Positions 1-8,035 of a stretch of 64,000 nucleotides of DNA are shown in pieces. Within the stretch, counting starts at the first letter, position 1. Each line of letters opens with the position of its first letter. Origin of the DNA: Rhizobium sp. BK376 (GTDB taxonomy: Bacteria > Pseudomonadota > Alphaproteobacteria > Rhizobiales > Rhizobiaceae); contig NZ_SLZG01000006.1 in NCBI RefSeq assembly GCF_004341625.1, positions 1 to 64,000 on the forward strand, given 5' to 3'. A program made the position numbers and the translations under genes. Below the pieces are notes generated by a model. The model saw only the letters and a program-made list of their open reading frames with translations. It was not told the DNA's origin and searched no databases.

Positions 1-95
1 AGCGCGCCCAGATCGTCCGCCCGCACAGCCGCAAGCGAGCCGCCGAAGCGGCCGATGGGGGTTCGGATGTAGTCGCAAATGAAGGCTTCAGTCAT
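1..95 (-). CDS. pcaF: 3-oxoadipyl-CoA/acetyl-CoA thiolase, N-terminal fragment
   Basis: The first 31 codons of a minus-strand gene run off the left edge. The start ATG is at 95-93, preceded by GGGAGG about 8 bases upstream. The visible residues (MTEAFICDYIRTPIGRFGG, then SLAAVRADDLGA) match the amino end of thiolases. The string DYIRTPIGRFGG is typical of PcaF/PaaJ beta-ketoadipyl-CoA thiolases, which cleave 3-oxoadipyl-CoA to succinyl-CoA and acetyl-CoA at the end of aromatic catabolism. The catalytic Cys and His lie outside the window, so an ordinary acetyl-CoA acetyltransferase cannot be excluded. The name is therefore tentative. Confidence 0.7.
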   Translation of the reverse strand, partial: MTEAFICDYIRTPIGRFGGSLAAVRADDLGA

Positions 96-183
96 TGCGC
101 GGCCTCCCTGTCATGTTGATCTGTCGTCCTGACGGCCCTTTTCGTACGCGCATCGATATCGCGCAAGGGCCGGTCATGAAATA

Positions 184-1044
184 TCAGGACAGTTGCTTGG
201 CCTTGAGGACGGAGACGGCCATTTCGCTATTGTGAACATATTCATTGGCATCCGACTGTCTCTGCACCAGCAGGATGAACAGCAAATCCGTCAGCATGAG
301 CTGGGCGTCGCGCGCGGTAATCGCCGAAGAGCGGACACGCTCCTCGTCACCGACAGTATAAAGACGAATGTCGGCGGCCCGCGCCAGCGGATTGTCGGAA
401 AGACCCGTTACCGAAATCACCGTGGCGTTCCTCTGGCTTGCCAGCTCGGCAATGCGCAAGGTCTCGATGCTCGCGCCCGAATAGGAAAGTGCAAACAGAA
501 CGTCGCCCGATCCAAGCGTCGAGGCATTGGCCATCTGCACATGGCTATCGCTGTCATGGAGGACATTTCGGCCGAGCTTCATCAGCTTGTAGGAGAAGTC
601 GCGGGCCACCAGCGAGGAGGCGCCGACGCCCGCGAGATGAATGCGACGCGCCTCGTTGAGCGTCGTGAGTGCTGCGTCGATGTCCTGCTCGTTGTTGACG
701 GCGATCGTCTGCTGCATCGATTGCAGCTTGCTGCCGATCAGCTTCTGCAGGATCGTGAGATATCCGTCGCCCGCTTCGATCGTTCCGTGGATCATGCCGG
801 CCGGCGCCTGCCATTCCTGCGCCTTGGCCTCGCTGACGGCGAGTTTCAGTTCCTGATAGCCCGCGTAACCAAGCTTCTGGCTGAACTTCACCACGCTCGA
901 CTGACTGCGGCCTGTTTCGGCCGCCAGAGCAGCGGACGAAAGCCGCAGCATCTGATCGGGGTTCTCGACAATGAACTGGCCGATCTGGCGATCCGCCGGC
1001 GCCATCACGTCGAGATTAGCACTGATCTTCTTCAGGATAGACAT
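184..1044 (-). CDS. RpiR/MurR-type transcriptional regulator (HTH + SIS)
   Basis: This 286-residue protein has the two-part RpiR layout. An N-terminal helix-turn-helix spans about residues 1-77 (recognition region around ETGRSQSSVVKFSQKLGY). A SIS sugar-phosphate-binding domain spans about 125-255 (IHLAGVGASSLVARDFSYKL, later LFALSYSGAS). SIS domains of this family bind phosphosugars; MurR of E. coli senses MurNAc-6-phosphate and represses murQP. The gene is transcribed away from murA. The shared spacer holds palindromes that also occur before murQ. I infer that it controls the whole cell-wall-recycling locus and probably itself, with MurNAc-6-P or GlcNAc-6-P as the likely ligand. The direction of control (repressor) is by analogy only. 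Confidence 0.85.
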   Translation of the reverse strand: MSILKKISANLDVMAPADRQIGQFIVENPDQMLRLSSAALAAETGRSQSSVVKFSQKLGYAGYQELKLAVSEAKAQEWQAPAGMIHGTIEAGDGYLTILQKLIGSKLQSMQQTIAVNNEQDIDAALTTLNEARRIHLAGVGASSLVARDFSYKLMKLGRNVLHDSDSHVQMANASTLGSGDVLFALSYSGASIETLRIAELASQRNATVISVTGLSDNPLARAADIRLYTVGDEERVRSSAITARDAQLMLTDLLFILLVQRQSDANEYVHNSEMAVSVLKAKQLS

Positions 1045-1132
1045 TCGCCCCTTCGCGATGCCGCTGCCGGTTTTGGCTTGATGATCGCGCAGTCACCATA
1101 ACATCGGAACCGAAGCCGGCAAACCATGATCT

Positions 1133-1190
1133 GGAATAAAAAATTCCTCTCCTATTGACAGAAAGGAATGACCCAATAATCATTCCCTTC
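1133..1190. promoter_or_regulatory. Divergent promoter with MurR-type operators (rpiR / murA)
   Basis: A perfect 15-bp inverted repeat GGAAT-AAAAA-ATTCC lies at 1133-1147. A consensus -35 box TTGACA follows at 1155-1160. A second inverted repeat lies at 1161-1171/1180-1190 (GAAAGGAATGA against TCATTCCCTTC, one mismatch, 8-base spacer). A weak -10 (TAATCA, 1177-1182) would fall inside this second repeat, so a bound dimer there would block RNA polymerase. The same arrangement recurs at 3422-3458 before murQ. The obvious candidate binder is the divergent RpiR-family regulator; that assignment is inference. Confidence 0.7.
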
Positions 1191-1243
1191 CGAGGAATCC
1201 CATCGGTGTTCCCTCTACCTTCCTCCTGGTGGAACTCATATTC

Positions 1244-2500
1244 ATGGAAAGATTGCGGATCATCGGCGGAAAAAGCCTACAGGGTGCAGTGACGATTTCC
1301 GGCGCAAAGAATGCTGCCTTGCCGCAGATTGCGGCCGCCCTTCTCAGCCCCTACCCGGTGGAGCTGACCAATCTTCCGGCTGTCACCGATGTCGAAAACA
1401 TGCTGGGTGTGGTGCGGCTTCACGGCGCCGACGTGACCGGATCCGCGCACAGCACGACGATCGATGCAAGCGCGATCGTATCGAAGGAAACGTCCTACGA
1501 CACGGTGCGCAAGATGCGGGCCACCGTTCTGGTCCTGGCGCCGCTGCTTGCGCGCTTCGGCGAGGCGCGCGTCTCCTTGCCCGGAGGCTGTGCGATCGGC
1601 GCGCGACCTGTCGATATTCACATCAAGGCGCTCGCGAGCCTCGGCGCCGATATTGCGATAGAAAACGGCCTGATTGTCGCGTCGGCACCCTCCGGTCTCA
1701 CCGGAACAAGGATCGTCCTGAGCTCGCCCTCGGTCGGCGCAACCGAAACCGCCATGATGGCCGCCACAACGGCAAAAGGCGAGACGGAAATCCTGAACGC
1801 CGCCCGAGAGCCTGAAGTAGCCGACCTTGCCGCCTGTCTTGTCGCGATGGGCGCCCGGATCGAGGGAGCAGGCACGCATCGGATTCTTATAGAGGGCAAC
1901 ACGACATGGCGACCCGCCAAACACCACGGAATCCCTGACCGGATCGAAGCCGGGACCTATGCAGTCGCGGCCGCGATCACGGGCGGCAGGCTGGAACTGA
2001 TCAACGCTCGCCTCGACCATCTTGCCTCGGTCGTGCAGGTGCTGGAGACCGTTGGCGTCAGCCTGTGGCCGAGCGATCGCGGGCTGGTCGTCTCGCGGGA
2101 TGGACCGCTGAAAGCGACGGATCTCACCACGGAACCCTATCCGGGCTTCCCCACCGATCTGCAGGCGCAATTCATGGCCCTCGCCTGCTGTGCCGACGGC
2201 GCCTCCCTGATCCGCGAAACGGTGTTCGAAAACCGCTTCATGCATGTTCCGGAACTGATGCGTCTCGGCGCCAATATCAAACTGCAGGGAACGACCGCAC
2301 TTGTACGGGGCGGCAATGCCCTTAGGGGCGCCCAGGTCATGGCAACCGATCTGCGCGCTTCCGTGTCGCTCGTTCTGGCGGGACTGGTGTCGGAGGGCGA
2401 AACGATCGTCAACCGCGTCTACCATCTCGACCGCGGCTATGAACAGCTGGACCGCAAGCTGCGTCTCTGCGGCGCCGACATCGAGCGGCTGAGCCCATGA
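1244..2500 (+). CDS. murA: UDP-N-acetylglucosamine 1-carboxyvinyltransferase (MurA)
   Basis: The product is 418 residues, the usual MurA length. It transfers enolpyruvate from PEP to UDP-GlcNAc, the first committed step of peptidoglycan synthesis, in the cytoplasm. The N-terminus MERLRIIGG and the SGAKNAALP motif (catalytic Lys/Asn) are typical. The PEP-binding, fosfomycin-target cysteine is present in [16 protein letters not shown], at about residue 116. I start at ATG 1244 because MERLRIIGG is the family start and GGTGGA lies about 10 bases upstream; a GTG at 1229 would add five residues. It is the first gene of a two-gene unit with the kinase below. Its presence beside recycling genes suggests a second, regulated MurA, but the window cannot show whether another copy exists. 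Confidence 0.92.
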   Translation: MERLRIIGGKSLQGAVTISGAKNAALPQIAAALLSPYPVELTNLPAVTDVENMLGVVRLHGADVTGSAHSTTIDASAIVSKETSYDTVRKMRATVLVLAPLLARFGEARVSLPGGCAIGARPVDIHIKALASLGADIAIENGLIVASAPSGLTGTRIVLSSPSVGATETAMMAATTAKGETEILNAAREPEVADLAACLVAMGARIEGAGTHRILIEGNTTWRPAKHHGIPDRIEAGTYAVAAAITGGRLELINARLDHLASVVQVLETVGVSLWPSDRGLVVSRDGPLKATDLTTEPYPGFPTDLQAQFMALACCADGASLIRETVFENRFMHVPELMRLGANIKLQGTTALVRGGNALRGAQVMATDLRASVSLVLAGLVSEGETIVNRVYHLDRGYEQLDRKLRLCGADIERLSP

Positions 2501-3387
2501 GCGAGGCACCCGATCGTCCGATATATTTTCTCGGCGTCGACGGCGGCGGAACGGGCTGTCGGGCCCGGATCGAGGATCACTCGGGTACCGTGTTAGGACA
2601 GGGCCTTTCCGGTCCGGCCACGACCCGGCTCGGGATTGAGGAGGCATGGGCTTCGATCGCAAGAGCCTTTAGTGCTGCTATCGAGGAGTCAGGGTTCGCC
2701 GATGGCGAGATCGCTCGCACGCATGTCGGCATCGGCCTTGCCGGCATCGGCCGCAAAGGTGCGCTGGAAGCATTGAAGGCGATTCCTCATCGTTTCGCCG
2801 GCATCGAATTTGTCAGCGATGGAATGGGGGCCTGCCTCGGCGCCCATTCGGGCAAGGACGGCGCGATCGTCATTGCCGGAACAGGCTCGATCGGTCTCGG
2901 CTTCGTGGATGGACATGATCTGCGCGTCGGCGGCTATGGCTTTCCCATCTCCGATGACGGAAGCGGCGCCGAACTCGGACTGAAGGCGGTGCAGGCGGCG
3001 TTGCGCGCCCATGACGGTCGCCAGGAATGCACGGCCTTGCTGGCAGAGATCATGCAGCGGTTCCAGAACGATCCGATGGAGGCAGTCGCATGGATGGATC
3101 GGTCGTCGGCGACCGACTATGCCGCACTCGCGCCGATGGTGATGCGCCATGCCGACCAGGGCGACGCCGCGGCCCGCCGCATCGTCCAAGGTGCCGCCGA
3201 GCATATCGACACTCTGGTCCGCGCTCTTTTCGACAAGGGCGCGCCGCGCGTGTCGCTTCTCGGAGGACTGGCCAGTCCACTGGAGCCATGGCTTTCCCCT
3301 GATGTCCGCCGTCGCTTGAAGCCCGCAGACGGCGACGCCGTGTCGGGCGCAATCATACTTGCCAGGAAATCACAGCCAGCTTCCTAG
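2497..3387 (+). CDS. BadF/BadG-type ATPase, probable N-acetylglucosamine (amino-sugar) kinase
   Basis: This 296-residue protein is of the BadF/BadG/BcrA/BcrD ATPase family (actin-like fold). The phosphate-1 motif FLGVDGGGTGCRARI is at residues 11-25. An adenosine or phosphate-2 type motif IVIAGTGSIGLGF lies around residue 130, followed by GGYGFPISDDGSGAELG. These motifs are shared with N-acetylglucosamine kinases of the family, which make GlcNAc-6-phosphate. The ATG overlaps the murA stop as ATGA, so the two genes are translationally coupled. In this locus the likely role is phosphorylating GlcNAc, or another amino sugar such as MurNAc or glucosamine, released from muropeptides. The exact substrate cannot be read from sequence. 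Confidence 0.75.
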   Translation: MSEAPDRPIYFLGVDGGGTGCRARIEDHSGTVLGQGLSGPATTRLGIEEAWASIARAFSAAIEESGFADGEIARTHVGIGLAGIGRKGALEALKAIPHRFAGIEFVSDGMGACLGAHSGKDGAIVIAGTGSIGLGFVDGHDLRVGGYGFPISDDGSGAELGLKAVQAALRAHDGRQECTALLAEIMQRFQNDPMEAVAWMDRSSATDYAALAPMVMRHADQGDAAARRIVQGAAEHIDTLVRALFDKGAPRVSLLGGLASPLEPWLSPDVRRRLKPADGDAVSGAIILARKSQPAS

Positions 3388-3421
3388 TCGGTCGAGGTAA
3401 GGCTTTCATCGTCGCCGATTT

Positions 3422-3458
3422 GGAATATATTATTCCTTTTCGTGTTGACATAAGGAAT
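3422..3458 (+). promoter_or_regulatory. murQ-operon promoter with the same MurR-type operator
   Basis: A perfect inverted repeat GGAAT-ATATT-ATTCC lies at 3422-3436. TTGACA follows at 3445-3450 and a GGAAT half-site at 3454-3458 (partial partner ATCCT at 3464-3468). Distances from the palindrome to TTGACA (8 bases) and from TTGACA to the next GGAAT (start to start 9) almost equal those in the murA promoter (7 and 10). About 190 bases separate this element from the murQ start, so a long leader is likely; I see no clear riboswitch in it. Confidence 0.7.
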
Positions 3459-3665
3459 AGACGATCCTAAGACTTTAACGAAAGGGAAATGGGAGAGGAG
3501 CAGAGGCGGACGGCCAGCGACGGTGACGTCGCAGGGCGGGATAAAGCATCAGCCGTGATCTCGTAAATCGCCGGATCGGCGCCAATTTATTGTGAGCGGA
3601 CAAGTGCTTGCGTGCCTCGCTTTACAATCTTCATTTGTCCAAGATGACAATTCGAGAACAGGTCG

Positions 3666-4589
3666 ATGACTGAGCAAAGGTTGATATCCGAGTTGGAAAA
3701 GCTGGTTTCGGAAGGCCGGAACCCCAATACGATGCATATCGACCTATTGCCGACATTCGACATCCTGCGCGAGATCAACTACGAGGATCGCGGCGTCCCT
3801 GTAGCCGTCGAAAAGGTCATTCCAGAAATTGCCGCCGTCGTCGACGAGATCGTGAACGCCTTCCAGAAAGGCGGCAGGCTTGTCTATATGGGTGCCGGCA
3901 CCAGCGGTCGGCTTGGCGTCCTGGATGCCTCGGAATGCCCGCCGACCTTCAGCGTACCGGATACGATGGTCGTTGGCCTCATTGCAGGCGGCCCGGACGC
4001 GCTGCGGCGCTCGATCGAAGGGGCGGAAGACGATCCGGCGCTTGGCAAACAGGCGCTTGAAGAGATAAATCTGACCAACAAGGACGTGGTCGTCGGCATC
4101 GCCGTTAGCGGCCGCACGCCCTATGTGATCGGCGGATTGAACTATGCCAGGAGCGTCGGCGCAAAGACGGTGGCACTCTCTTGCAATCCCAACTCGGTCA
4201 TAGCCGGCATTGCGGATCTTGCCATTTCTCCGGTCGTCGGCCCTGAAATTTTGACCGGCTCGACGCGGCTGAAGTCCGGCACGGCGCAGAAGCTCATTTT
4301 GAACATGCTGACGACGGCCAGCATGATCCGCATCGGCAAGAGCTACCAGAACCTGATGGTCGACGTGAATGCGAGCAACCAGAAGCTCGTCGCCCGCGCC
4401 TCAAGGATTGTCATGCAGGCGACCGGCTGCACGCCTGCGGAAGCGCGGCGTGTTCTCGACCTGACAGGCAATGACGTGAAACTTGCCATTTTCATCGAAA
4501 TAACCGGCGCAGGCATTGAAGAAGCGCGCGACGCATTGCAAAACGCTGGAGGATTCCTGCGAAAGGCGATCAGCGCCAAGATCGTTTAA
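3666..4589 (+). CDS. murQ: N-acetylmuramic acid 6-phosphate etherase (MurQ)
   Basis: The product is 307 residues, the normal MurQ length. It cleaves the lactyl ether of MurNAc-6-phosphate to give GlcNAc-6-phosphate and D-lactate in the cytoplasm. A SIS domain covers about residues 60-225, with the signature [20 protein letters not shown] at about residue 75. The glutamates in ASECPP and in SIEGAEDD correspond to the acid/base pair described for E. coli MurQ. The N-terminus [20 protein letters not shown] is typical. It is the first gene of a long operon with an importer, a serine hydrolase and anmK, and uses the MurNAc-6-P that AnmK makes. Confidence 0.95.
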   Translation: MTEQRLISELEKLVSEGRNPNTMHIDLLPTFDILREINYEDRGVPVAVEKVIPEIAAVVDEIVNAFQKGGRLVYMGAGTSGRLGVLDASECPPTFSVPDTMVVGLIAGGPDALRRSIEGAEDDPALGKQALEEINLTNKDVVVGIAVSGRTPYVIGGLNYARSVGAKTVALSCNPNSVIAGIADLAISPVVGPEILTGSTRLKSGTAQKLILNMLTTASMIRIGKSYQNLMVDVNASNQKLVARASRIVMQATGCTPAEARRVLDLTGNDVKLAIFIEITGAGIEEARDALQNAGGFLRKAISAKIV

Positions 4590-4667
4590 GCTGTTCGGGC
4601 ATTCGTCAACATAGACATAAGCGGCAGCATAGCCGCAGGATCAACGAAGGTGCAGAGGGTGAGAAAA

Positions 4668-6191
4668 ATGAGAAGGCATTTCGCAGGTAAGATGATGTCG
4701 TGCATCGCGCTGGCAGCGCTGATGGGTGTCGCAACCGTGTCTACCCCCGCAGCCGCCGCAACGCTGCGCCTGGCCTGGTCGCAGGATGCAACGGGCCTCG
4801 ACCCGCACAAGCAGACTGCCTTTTCCTCGCTGAGATTGCTCGAACTCATCTATGAACCGCTCGTCAGGCTCGACAGCAATCTGCAGATCGCTCCGGCCAT
4901 CGCGCAGTCCTGGGATTTCTCCGCCGAGGGAAAGGACCTGACCTTCAAGCTTGACCCGAAGGCCAAGTTTCAGAACGGCGCTGCGGTAACGTCTGCCGAC
5001 GTGAAGGCTTCCTTCCAGCGCATTCTCGACCAGGCGACAGGGGCAGCGGCGCGCGCCAACTTCCTGTCGATATCAAGCATTGATACGCCCGATCCGACGA
5101 CCGTCGTCTTCCATCTGTCTCAGCCCGACGTCCCGATCCTGACCGCCATGTCCAATATCAACGCGGCCATCGTTCCGGCGGCTGATATCACGGCCGGCAC
5201 GATCGGTACCAAGGCGATCGGCTCCGGTCCCTTCAAGCTCGACAGCTGGGTTCCGAATTCCAAGGAAGTACTGTCCGCCAACAAGGATTGGGCCGGTGGC
5301 GCAGTCGGCGTCGATGGCATCAACGTCAGCGTTCTGCCGGATGAAACCGCGATCCTGGCTGCAATGCGCACCAAGCAGGTCGACTTCGCGCTTCTGAACG
5401 ACCCGCTGGTTGCCACGCTCGTTCCCAAGGAACCGAGCCTGGTGCTGACGCGCACACCCGTTCTTTCCTACAATGTCCTGCAGCTCAATCCTGCCCATAA
5501 ACCGATGGACACGCTCGCTGTACGCCAGGCGATCTCCTGCGCCATCGACCGCCAGGACGTACTCGACACGGCAGCACTCGGGGAAGGCAAGGTGACCGGG
5601 CCGCTCACCATGCCTGCCTATGCTGCCGATCCGAGCCAGCTTTTCTGCTACAAGCGCGACGTTGAAAAGGCCAAGAAGCTCATGTCGGATGCCGGCTTCG
5701 CCAACGGCTTTTCCGCAACCGTCATCGCCGCAACCGGCGAGCCGCCGACTGCCGCTTCCGAAGCACAGGTCATCCAGGCGCAACTCGCCGAAATCGGCAT
5801 CAAGCTCGATATCAAGCTGATGGAATTGAATGTCTATGTCGACGCCTGGCTGAAGGGCAATTTCGACATGGCTGTTGCGCTCAACGGCGGCAGTGCTGAT
5901 CCCTACACGATGTACAACCGCTACTGGACGAAGAACGGCAACCTGCAGAAGGTCGCGAACTATACCGACGATACGCTCGACAGCCTGCTGCAGAAGGGCC
6001 GCGCTGAAACCGACCCCGCCAAGCGCAAGGCGATCTTTGCCGACTTCGAAAAGCACATTGCCGAAGTGTCCCCCTGGGTCTGGCTCTACACGTCCTATGG
6101 CTACACCGCCGCCCAGAAGAACATCGAAGGCTTCGTGCCGTCTCCGACGGGTTCTCTCTTCGGCCTCAGCAAGGTCTCCATCAAGTCCTGA
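4668..6191 (+). CDS. Periplasmic solute-binding protein, family 5 (Opp/Dpp type)
   Basis: About 507 residues from ATG 4668. A Sec signal peptide is clear (basic n-region MRRHFAGK, hydrophobic core, likely cleavage after STPAAAA). The mature part is an SBP_bac_5 protein, with WSQDATGLDPHKQTAFSS near its start and the VRQAISCAIDRQDVLD hallmark around residue 285. These proteins bind oligopeptides, nickel complexes, glycosides or murein peptides. Gene order (murQ, importer, hydrolase, anmK) points to muropeptides or murein-derived peptides as ligand; that is inference. A GTG at 4650 is an alternative start. A short hairpin (GCGGC/GCCGC, 4621-4636) lies between murQ and this gene. Confidence 0.85.
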   Translation: MRRHFAGKMMSCIALAALMGVATVSTPAAAATLRLAWSQDATGLDPHKQTAFSSLRLLELIYEPLVRLDSNLQIAPAIAQSWDFSAEGKDLTFKLDPKAKFQNGAAVTSADVKASFQRILDQATGAAARANFLSISSIDTPDPTTVVFHLSQPDVPILTAMSNINAAIVPAADITAGTIGTKAIGSGPFKLDSWVPNSKEVLSANKDWAGGAVGVDGINVSVLPDETAILAAMRTKQVDFALLNDPLVATLVPKEPSLVLTRTPVLSYNVLQLNPAHKPMDTLAVRQAISCAIDRQDVLDTAALGEGKVTGPLTMPAYAADPSQLFCYKRDVEKAKKLMSDAGFANGFSATVIAATGEPPTAASEAQVIQAQLAEIGIKLDIKLMELNVYVDAWLKGNFDMAVALNGGSADPYTMYNRYWTKNGNLQKVANYTDDTLDSLLQKGRAETDPAKRKAIFADFEKHIAEVSPWVWLYTSYGYTAAQKNIEGFVPSPTGSLFGLSKVSIKS

Positions 6192-6236
6192 TCCGATCAG
6201 GGCTCGAGTGCGAACGGTCGCGAGGTTTATGGTCCC

Positions 6237-7196
6237 ATGAATTATCTGGCCCGCCGGTTGGCGACCTTTCCGCTGGTCATGATTGGGGTTTCGATCCTCG
6301 TATTCGTTGCGATCCGCCTTGTGCCGGGCGACGCCATCACGGCGATGCTCGGCACGGAGGCCGGTCTTCTGACGCCGGAGCAGCGGGCGTCGCTGGCCGC
6401 CTATTTCGGCATCGACCAATCCTGGTTCATCCAGTACTGGCGCTGGCTGCTCGGCGTGCTTCAGGGCAATCTCGGCATTTCCGTCACCTACGGAAAGCCG
6501 GTGCTGGGGGTCATCATCGAGCGTTTTCCGCTGACGCTTGAGCTGGCGCTGCTTTCGATGATCATCGCCCTGTTGGTCGGGCTTCCCGCCGGCGTGTTTG
6601 CGGCCACTCACAAGGAAAAATTCTCCGATCTCGGCGTCCGGGTCATCGCGATGATCGGTCAGTCGACCCCGAATTTCGTGTTGGGATTGCTGATCATCTA
6701 TGCGCTTTCAGCCGGCTTCGGTGTACTGCCGACCATGGGGGCGTTCACGCCGCCCTGGGAAGACCCGATCGGCAATCTCGGGCAGATGATCTTGCCTGCC
6801 ATCACCCTTGGCTTTGCTTTCGCCGCATCGGTAACGCGGATTTCGCGCTCCGCCATGCTCGATGTGCTGAGCGACGACTATGTCAGGACCGCACGCAGCC
6901 GTGGCGTTCCGGCGCGCGGCGTCATCTGGCGGCACGCGCTGCCGAATGCGCTGATCCCGGTCGTCACCTTGAGCGGCGTCGAGTTCGGATATCTCCTCGG
7001 CGGGGCGGTGCTGGTCGAGCAGATCTATGCGCTTCCGGGCCTCGGACGCCTCGTGCTCGATGCCATCCTGCAGCGCGACTATGCGCTGGTTCAGGGCTGT
7101 GTCCTCTTCATCGCCTTCAATTTCATGGTCATCAACCTCCTCGTCGACCTTGCCTATGTCGCGCTCGACCCGCGTGTCCGCTTGGGGGAAGGCTGA
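6237..7196 (+). CDS. ABC importer permease, Opp/DppB family
   Basis: A 319-residue inner-membrane permease with the DppB layout. An N-terminal membrane segment (FPLVMIGVSILVFVAIRLVP) is followed by the GDAI motif and DQSWFIQYWRWLLGVLQGNLGIS, typical of DppB. A binding-protein-dependent transport domain covers about residues 95-305, with the EAA loop RSRGVPARGVIWRHALPNAL at about 220. It pairs with the next permease to form the channel for the substrate delivered by the upstream binding protein. Its stop overlaps the next start by one base, showing tight coupling. Confidence 0.88.
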   Translation: MNYLARRLATFPLVMIGVSILVFVAIRLVPGDAITAMLGTEAGLLTPEQRASLAAYFGIDQSWFIQYWRWLLGVLQGNLGISVTYGKPVLGVIIERFPLTLELALLSMIIALLVGLPAGVFAATHKEKFSDLGVRVIAMIGQSTPNFVLGLLIIYALSAGFGVLPTMGAFTPPWEDPIGNLGQMILPAITLGFAFAASVTRISRSAMLDVLSDDYVRTARSRGVPARGVIWRHALPNALIPVVTLSGVEFGYLLGGAVLVEQIYALPGLGRLVLDAILQRDYALVQGCVLFIAFNFMVINLLVDLAYVALDPRVRLGEG

Positions 7197-8035
7197 TGCG
7201 TATCCTTCGTGCAATCCTTAGCCATATGAGCGGCAGGATCGGCGGTGTGATCGTCCTGATCTATCTCGTCGTCGCCATCCTCGGGATGCTCGGTGTGACG
7301 CCCCATAATCCACTGACGCAGAACCGGATCGACCGCCTGCATGCGCCGAGCGTGGTCTACTGGATGGGCACCGACCTCTTCGGCCGCGATGTGGCAAGCC
7401 GCCTGATGCAGGGGATCGGCCAGTCCTTCACGATTGCCTTCCTCTCCGTTGCCCTCGCAAGCCTGATCGGCACCATACTTGGGCTGACTGCCGCCTGGTT
7501 CGGCAAGCGCTGGGATGGCATCATCATGCGCCTCATGGACGTGCTGCTTGCCTTCCCGGCTATCCTTCTTGCCCTGCTCATCATTGCGATCGTCGGCCCG
7601 GGAACCTGGACCAGCGTTACCGCCATCGCCATCGTCTATACGCCGATCTTCACCCGCGTCGTCCGTGGCCCGGCCCTGTCACTTAAGGCCCGCGATTTCG
7701 TCGATGCCGCCCGCACCTTCGGCAGCAGGAAACGCTATATCCTGACGCGGCATCTCCTTCTCAATCTGGTCGCGCCGCTGACCGTGCAGGTCACGCTTGC
7801 GCTTGCATGGTCGCTGCTCACGGAGGCAGGCCTCAGTTTCCTCGGTCTCGGCACGCAACCGCCAGCCGCCTCGCTCGGGCTGATGCTCAGCGACAGCCGC
7901 AACCTGATGGAGACCGCACCCTGGCTGCTGATCTTCCCCGGCGTGGCGATCATGATCAGCATTTTGGGCTTCAACCTGCTGGGCGATGCGTTGCGCGATA
8001 TTCTCGACCCCAAAATGCGGAGGACGGCATCGTGA
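7196..8035 (+). CDS. ABC importer permease, Opp/DppC family
   Basis: A 279-residue DppC-type permease. The N-terminal helix (IGGVIVLIYLVVAILGMLGV) and the following HNPLTQNRIDRLHAPS plus MGTDLFGRDVASRLMQGIG segment are diagnostic of DppC/OppC. The EAA loop is seen as AARTFGSRKRYILTRHLLLN at about residue 175. The C-terminus has LGDALRDILDPKMRR, the usual end of this family. It forms the second half of the membrane channel. The next gene starts with GTG inside its last codons (GTGA overlap). Confidence 0.88.
   Translation: MRILRAILSHMSGRIGGVIVLIYLVVAILGMLGVTPHNPLTQNRIDRLHAPSVVYWMGTDLFGRDVASRLMQGIGQSFTIAFLSVALASLIGTILGLTAAWFGKRWDGIIMRLMDVLLAFPAILLALLIIAIVGPGTWTSVTAIAIVYTPIFTRVVRGPALSLKARDFVDAARTFGSRKRYILTRHLLLNLVAPLTVQVTLALAWSLLTEAGLSFLGLGTQPPAASLGLMLSDSRNLMETAPWLLIFPGVAIMISILGFNLLGDALRDILDPKMRRTAS

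Noticed and set aside
133..172. Inverted repeat CGGCCCTT/AAGGGCCG as terminator of the rpiR gene
   Set aside because: 24-base loop and no T-run on the transcribed strand; too weak to list as a terminator.
193..2662. Long opposite-strand open frames at 193-1101 (+) and 1277-2662 (-)
   Set aside because: They mirror the RpiR and murA genes, lack ribosome sites and show Arg/His-rich composition typical of antisense frames in high-GC DNA.
7807..8031. 75-codon extension of the fused ATPase frame
   Set aside because: It overlaps the DppC-type permease in another frame and has no ABC similarity; GTG 8032 fits the operon overlap.
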